Source of the DNA: Sphingomonadales bacterium 12-68-11 | Lineage (GTDB): Bacteria > Pseudomonadota > Alphaproteobacteria > Sphingomonadales > Sphingomonadaceae | NCBI GenBank assembly: GCA_002279825.1 | Contig: NCCV01000003.1 | Span: forward strand, 372,001 to 436,000 | Reading direction: 5' to 3' | Length of the DNA stretch: 64,000 nt | Shown here: in pieces, positions 62,128 to 64,000 of the stretch | How positions within the stretch are numbered: position 1 is the stretch's first letter | Layout of the letters: every line of letters starts with the position of its first letter | The notes under the pieces: model-generated | The model's database searches: none | The model's input: the letters and a program-made list of their open reading frames with translations, nothing else | What the model was told of the DNA's origin: nothing | Program-made: the position numbers and the translations under genes

Positions 62128-63504
62128 ATGACCTTCCGTAACGTTCTTCGTTCGCTTTCGCTGGCTGTCCTGGTGCTGCCCTCCCCGGGCCGCGCGCAGG
62201 CTGCCGCGCCACTCCAGGCCGCGATCGGCGAGCCCGCCGACTTCAAGCTCTCCGGCAGCGTCCGCCTGCGCTACGAAGCGCTTGGCGGACAGCCGCGCCC
62301 GGGGTTGCGCGCCGATGACGAGCAACTGTCGCTCCGATCGACGCTCTTCGGCGAATATGACGCGGGTGCCGTGAGGATCGGTGCCGAGCTCTACGATAGC
62401 CGCGAAGGGCTGAACCGGCCGGGCAGCGCGATCGACACCACCGTGATCAACACCTTCGAACTGGTGCAGGCCTATGTCGCCGCCGACTTTGAGGCGCCGT
62501 TCGGAGCGGGTAGCCGGGCGAGCCTACAGGTCGGCCGGATGACGGTGAACCTCGGCTCGCGCCGGTTGGTGGCGGCCGATGACTATCGCAACACCACCAA
62601 CGGCTACACCGGCCTGAGGGCCGAATTGCGGGCCGCAAGTGGCGTCACCGCCAGCGCGATTTATGTGCTGCCGCAGATCCGTCTGCCGGACGATCTCCCG
62701 TCGCTGCTCGACGATAAGGTGACCTGGGATCGCGAGAGCTTCGATCTGCAGCTATGGGGCGGTCTGCTGGCGCGGCCGAACACGCTCGCCGGTGCAACAG
62801 CCGAGATCGGCTATTTCGGCTTGCTCGAACGCGATTGGGCCGGCCACCCGACGCGCAATCGCGACCTCGACAGTTTCAGCGCAAGACTGATCCGCGAACC
62901 CAAATCCGCCGCCTTCGATTTCGAGATCGAGGGCATTTACCAGACCGGTGAGATCCGCGCGAGCACTGCACCCGCCGCCGCCGAGCAGGGGGTGGGTGCG
63001 TGGTTTATCCATGCCGATGCGGGCTACACCTTCCCCGTTAAGGCCAAGCTAAGGTTCTCGGTCGAATACGACCGCGCAAGCGGCGACGCACCGGGGGGCA
63101 AGTACGGACGGTTCGATACGCTCTTCGGCATGCGCCGCGCCGATCTTGCGCCGGCCGGCATCTATAACGCCATCGGCCGGGCCAACATCAGCACGCCGGG
63201 CATCCGCGCCGAGATCGCGCCGAGCGTGCGGTGGGACGCCTTCGCGGCCTACCGGGCGCTGTGGCTCGCCGACCGGCGCGACGCCTTCTCCACCACCGGG
63301 GTGCGCGATGTTGCGGGCGCTTCGGGCAGCTTCGCAGGGCACCAGCTTGAAGCGCGGGTCAGATACTGGCTGGTTCCGGGCTTTCTTCGGGGGGAAGCCA
63401 ACGCCGTCTGGTTAGCCAAGGGGCGCTTCCTTGAAACCGCCCCGAACGCACCCCCGACCGGCGATACGCGCTATCTGGCCATCGCCACCACCGCGACATT
63501 CTAG
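62128..63504 (+). CDS. Alginate-export-like outer membrane porin
   Basis: A 458-aa protein. A signal peptide (about 1-25, ending A-Q-A-A) precedes a barrel region with repeated alternating hydrophobic/charged strands, including G-S-V-R-L-R-Y-E, R-M-T-V-N-L-G-S-R-R-L, Y-R-N-T-T-N-G-Y-T-G and Y-D-R-A-S-G-D. The final residue is an aromatic Phe. The match to the alginate export (AlgE-like) family is by pattern. The substrate is unknown. The ATG at 62128 is preferred because upstream codons look non-coding. Confidence 0.78.
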   Translation: MTFRNVLRSLSLAVLVLPSPGRAQAAAPLQAAIGEPADFKLSGSVRLRYEALGGQPRPGLRADDEQLSLRSTLFGEYDAGAVRIGAELYDSREGLNRPGSAIDTTVINTFELVQAYVAADFEAPFGAGSRASLQVGRMTVNLGSRRLVAADDYRNTTNGYTGLRAELRAASGVTASAIYVLPQIRLPDDLPSLLDDKVTWDRESFDLQLWGGLLARPNTLAGATAEIGYFGLLERDWAGHPTRNRDLDSFSARLIREPKSAAFDFEIEGIYQTGEIRASTAPAAAEQGVGAWFIHADAGYTFPVKAKLRFSVEYDRASGDAPGGKYGRFDTLFGMRRADLAPAGIYNAIGRANISTPGIRAEIAPSVRWDAFAAYRALWLADRRDAFSTTGVRDVAGASGSFAGHQLEARVRYWLVPGFLRGEANAVWLAKGRFLETAPNAPPTGDTRYLAIATTATF

Positions 63505-63561
63505 AGCTAAAGCTTCCCTAGCCCCTGCCCAACGCAATTTGGCTGGCACTGCCCCGGCGGC

Positions 63562-64000
63562 ATGGCCATGTGCAAGCCGATGACGCATGTGGGCACAGTT
63601 TACCTCGTCGGCGCGGGTCCGGGCGATCCGGAGCTGCTGACGCTGCGCGCCGCGCGCCTGATCGGCGCGGCTGGGCTGATCGTGCACGACGGGTTGATCG
63701 ATGCGGGCGTACTCGCACTGGCACGACCGGATGCCGAGTTGGTCTCGGTCGCCAAGCGCCGCGCGCGCCATACCCTGCCGCAAGGCGAGATCGAAGCGCT
63801 GCTGGTGCGCGAGGCGCTGGCCGGGCGCGACGTGGTGCGGCTCAAGGGCGGCGATCCGTTCGTGTTCGGGCGCGGGGGCGAAGAAGTCGAAGCTTGCCGC
63901 GCCGCGGGGGTACCGGTCGAAGTCGTGCCCGGCGTGAGCGCCGCGAACGGCGCGGCCGCGGCGGCGCAGATCCCGCTGACGCACCGCCGACACGCCAGCG
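63562..64000 (+). CDS. cobA: Uroporphyrinogen-III C-methyltransferase (partial at window end)
   Basis: The first 146 codons of a precorrin-type SAM methyltransferase. They show [33 protein letters not shown] and E-V-V-P-G-V-S-A-A, which are SUMT hallmarks. It makes precorrin-2 for sirohaem or cobalamin. Possible starts are ATG 63562, 63568 or 63580. The gene runs off the edge of the window, so the end is unseen. A CysG-type fusion cannot be excluded. Confidence 0.88.
   Translation, partial: MAMCKPMTHVGTVYLVGAGPGDPELLTLRAARLIGAAGLIVHDGLIDAGVLALARPDAELVSVAKRRARHTLPQGEIEALLVREALAGRDVVRLKGGDPFVFGRGGEEVEACRAAGVPVEVVPGVSAANGAAAAAQIPLTHRRHAS

Overview
The window is GC-rich chromosomal DNA from an alphaproteobacterium, most likely a sphingomonad (Sphingomonadaceae/Erythrobacteraceae). 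The evidence is the GcrA cell-cycle regulator, the DUF1476 (zeta-type) ATP synthase inhibitor, a carotenoid hydroxylase CrtZ, a large TonB-dependent receptor, and a Psp locus whose PspA and PspC look alphaproteobacterial. No phage, integrase, insertion sequence, CRISPR array or rRNA operon is visible. Three tRNA genes (Ser-CGA, Arg-TCT, Thr-TGT) are present, all with encoded CCA.

Layout. 1-15 kb: tRNA-Ser, hspQ, an ABC-2 permease, gcrA, an AAHS-type MFS transporter, a DUF4168 secreted protein, a compact arsenic operon arsR-arsC-aquaporin, a spermidine synthase-like membrane fusion, two unknown envelope proteins, two short-chain dehydrogenases, a DUF1993 protein, a DEAD-box RNA helicase and a spermidine synthase-like protein. 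15-28 kb, minus strand: the transcription/translation cluster rimP-nusA-ylxR-infB-(DUF1697)-rbfA-(glpQ-tdk-M50 protease)-truB-rpsO-pnp. infB carries an apparent one-base frameshift, and truB carries a 133-bp palindromic repeat inside its reading frame.

28-33 kb: a phage-shock locus. pspF diverges from a sigma-54 promoter that drives a 52-aa membrane protein, an N-terminally extended pspA, pspB, pspC, and then five further small membrane-anchored coiled-coil proteins. Four of these five share an E-R-I-(V/A)-T-D...(Q/E)-I-E-x-L-R-D module, and the end of PspC resembles it. This is the most unusual system in the window.

33-43 kb: sufE, crtZ, then a tightly packed run leuC-gfa-DNA glycosylase-small protein-leuD-DUF1476-bolA-grxD, tRNA-Arg, a divergent SDR/TetR pair with a palindromic operator, a queuosine-precursor transporter, a second PspC-domain pair and recF. 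43-55 kb: a tesA/ybbA/ybbP cluster, a DUF805 protein, a TonB-dependent receptor, a padR regulator with a collagen-like N-terminus, rarA lacking part of its Walker A region, a translationally coupled yjbR-lipoprotein-unknown trio and tRNA-Thr. 55-64 kb: ugd, queF, sulfur-handling genes sseA and metC, a DUF418 membrane protein, an alginate-export-like porin, and the start of a uroporphyrinogen-III methyltransferase running off the end.

Many neighbours are joined by 4-bp start/stop overlaps, often with GTG or TTG starts (GTGA, TTGA), so translational coupling is common. Three different palindromic repeat families lie at 18473-18605, 33151-33235 and 43162-43228. Two genes, infB and rarA, look damaged compared with their families, and sequencing or assembly error should be excluded before any biological reading.
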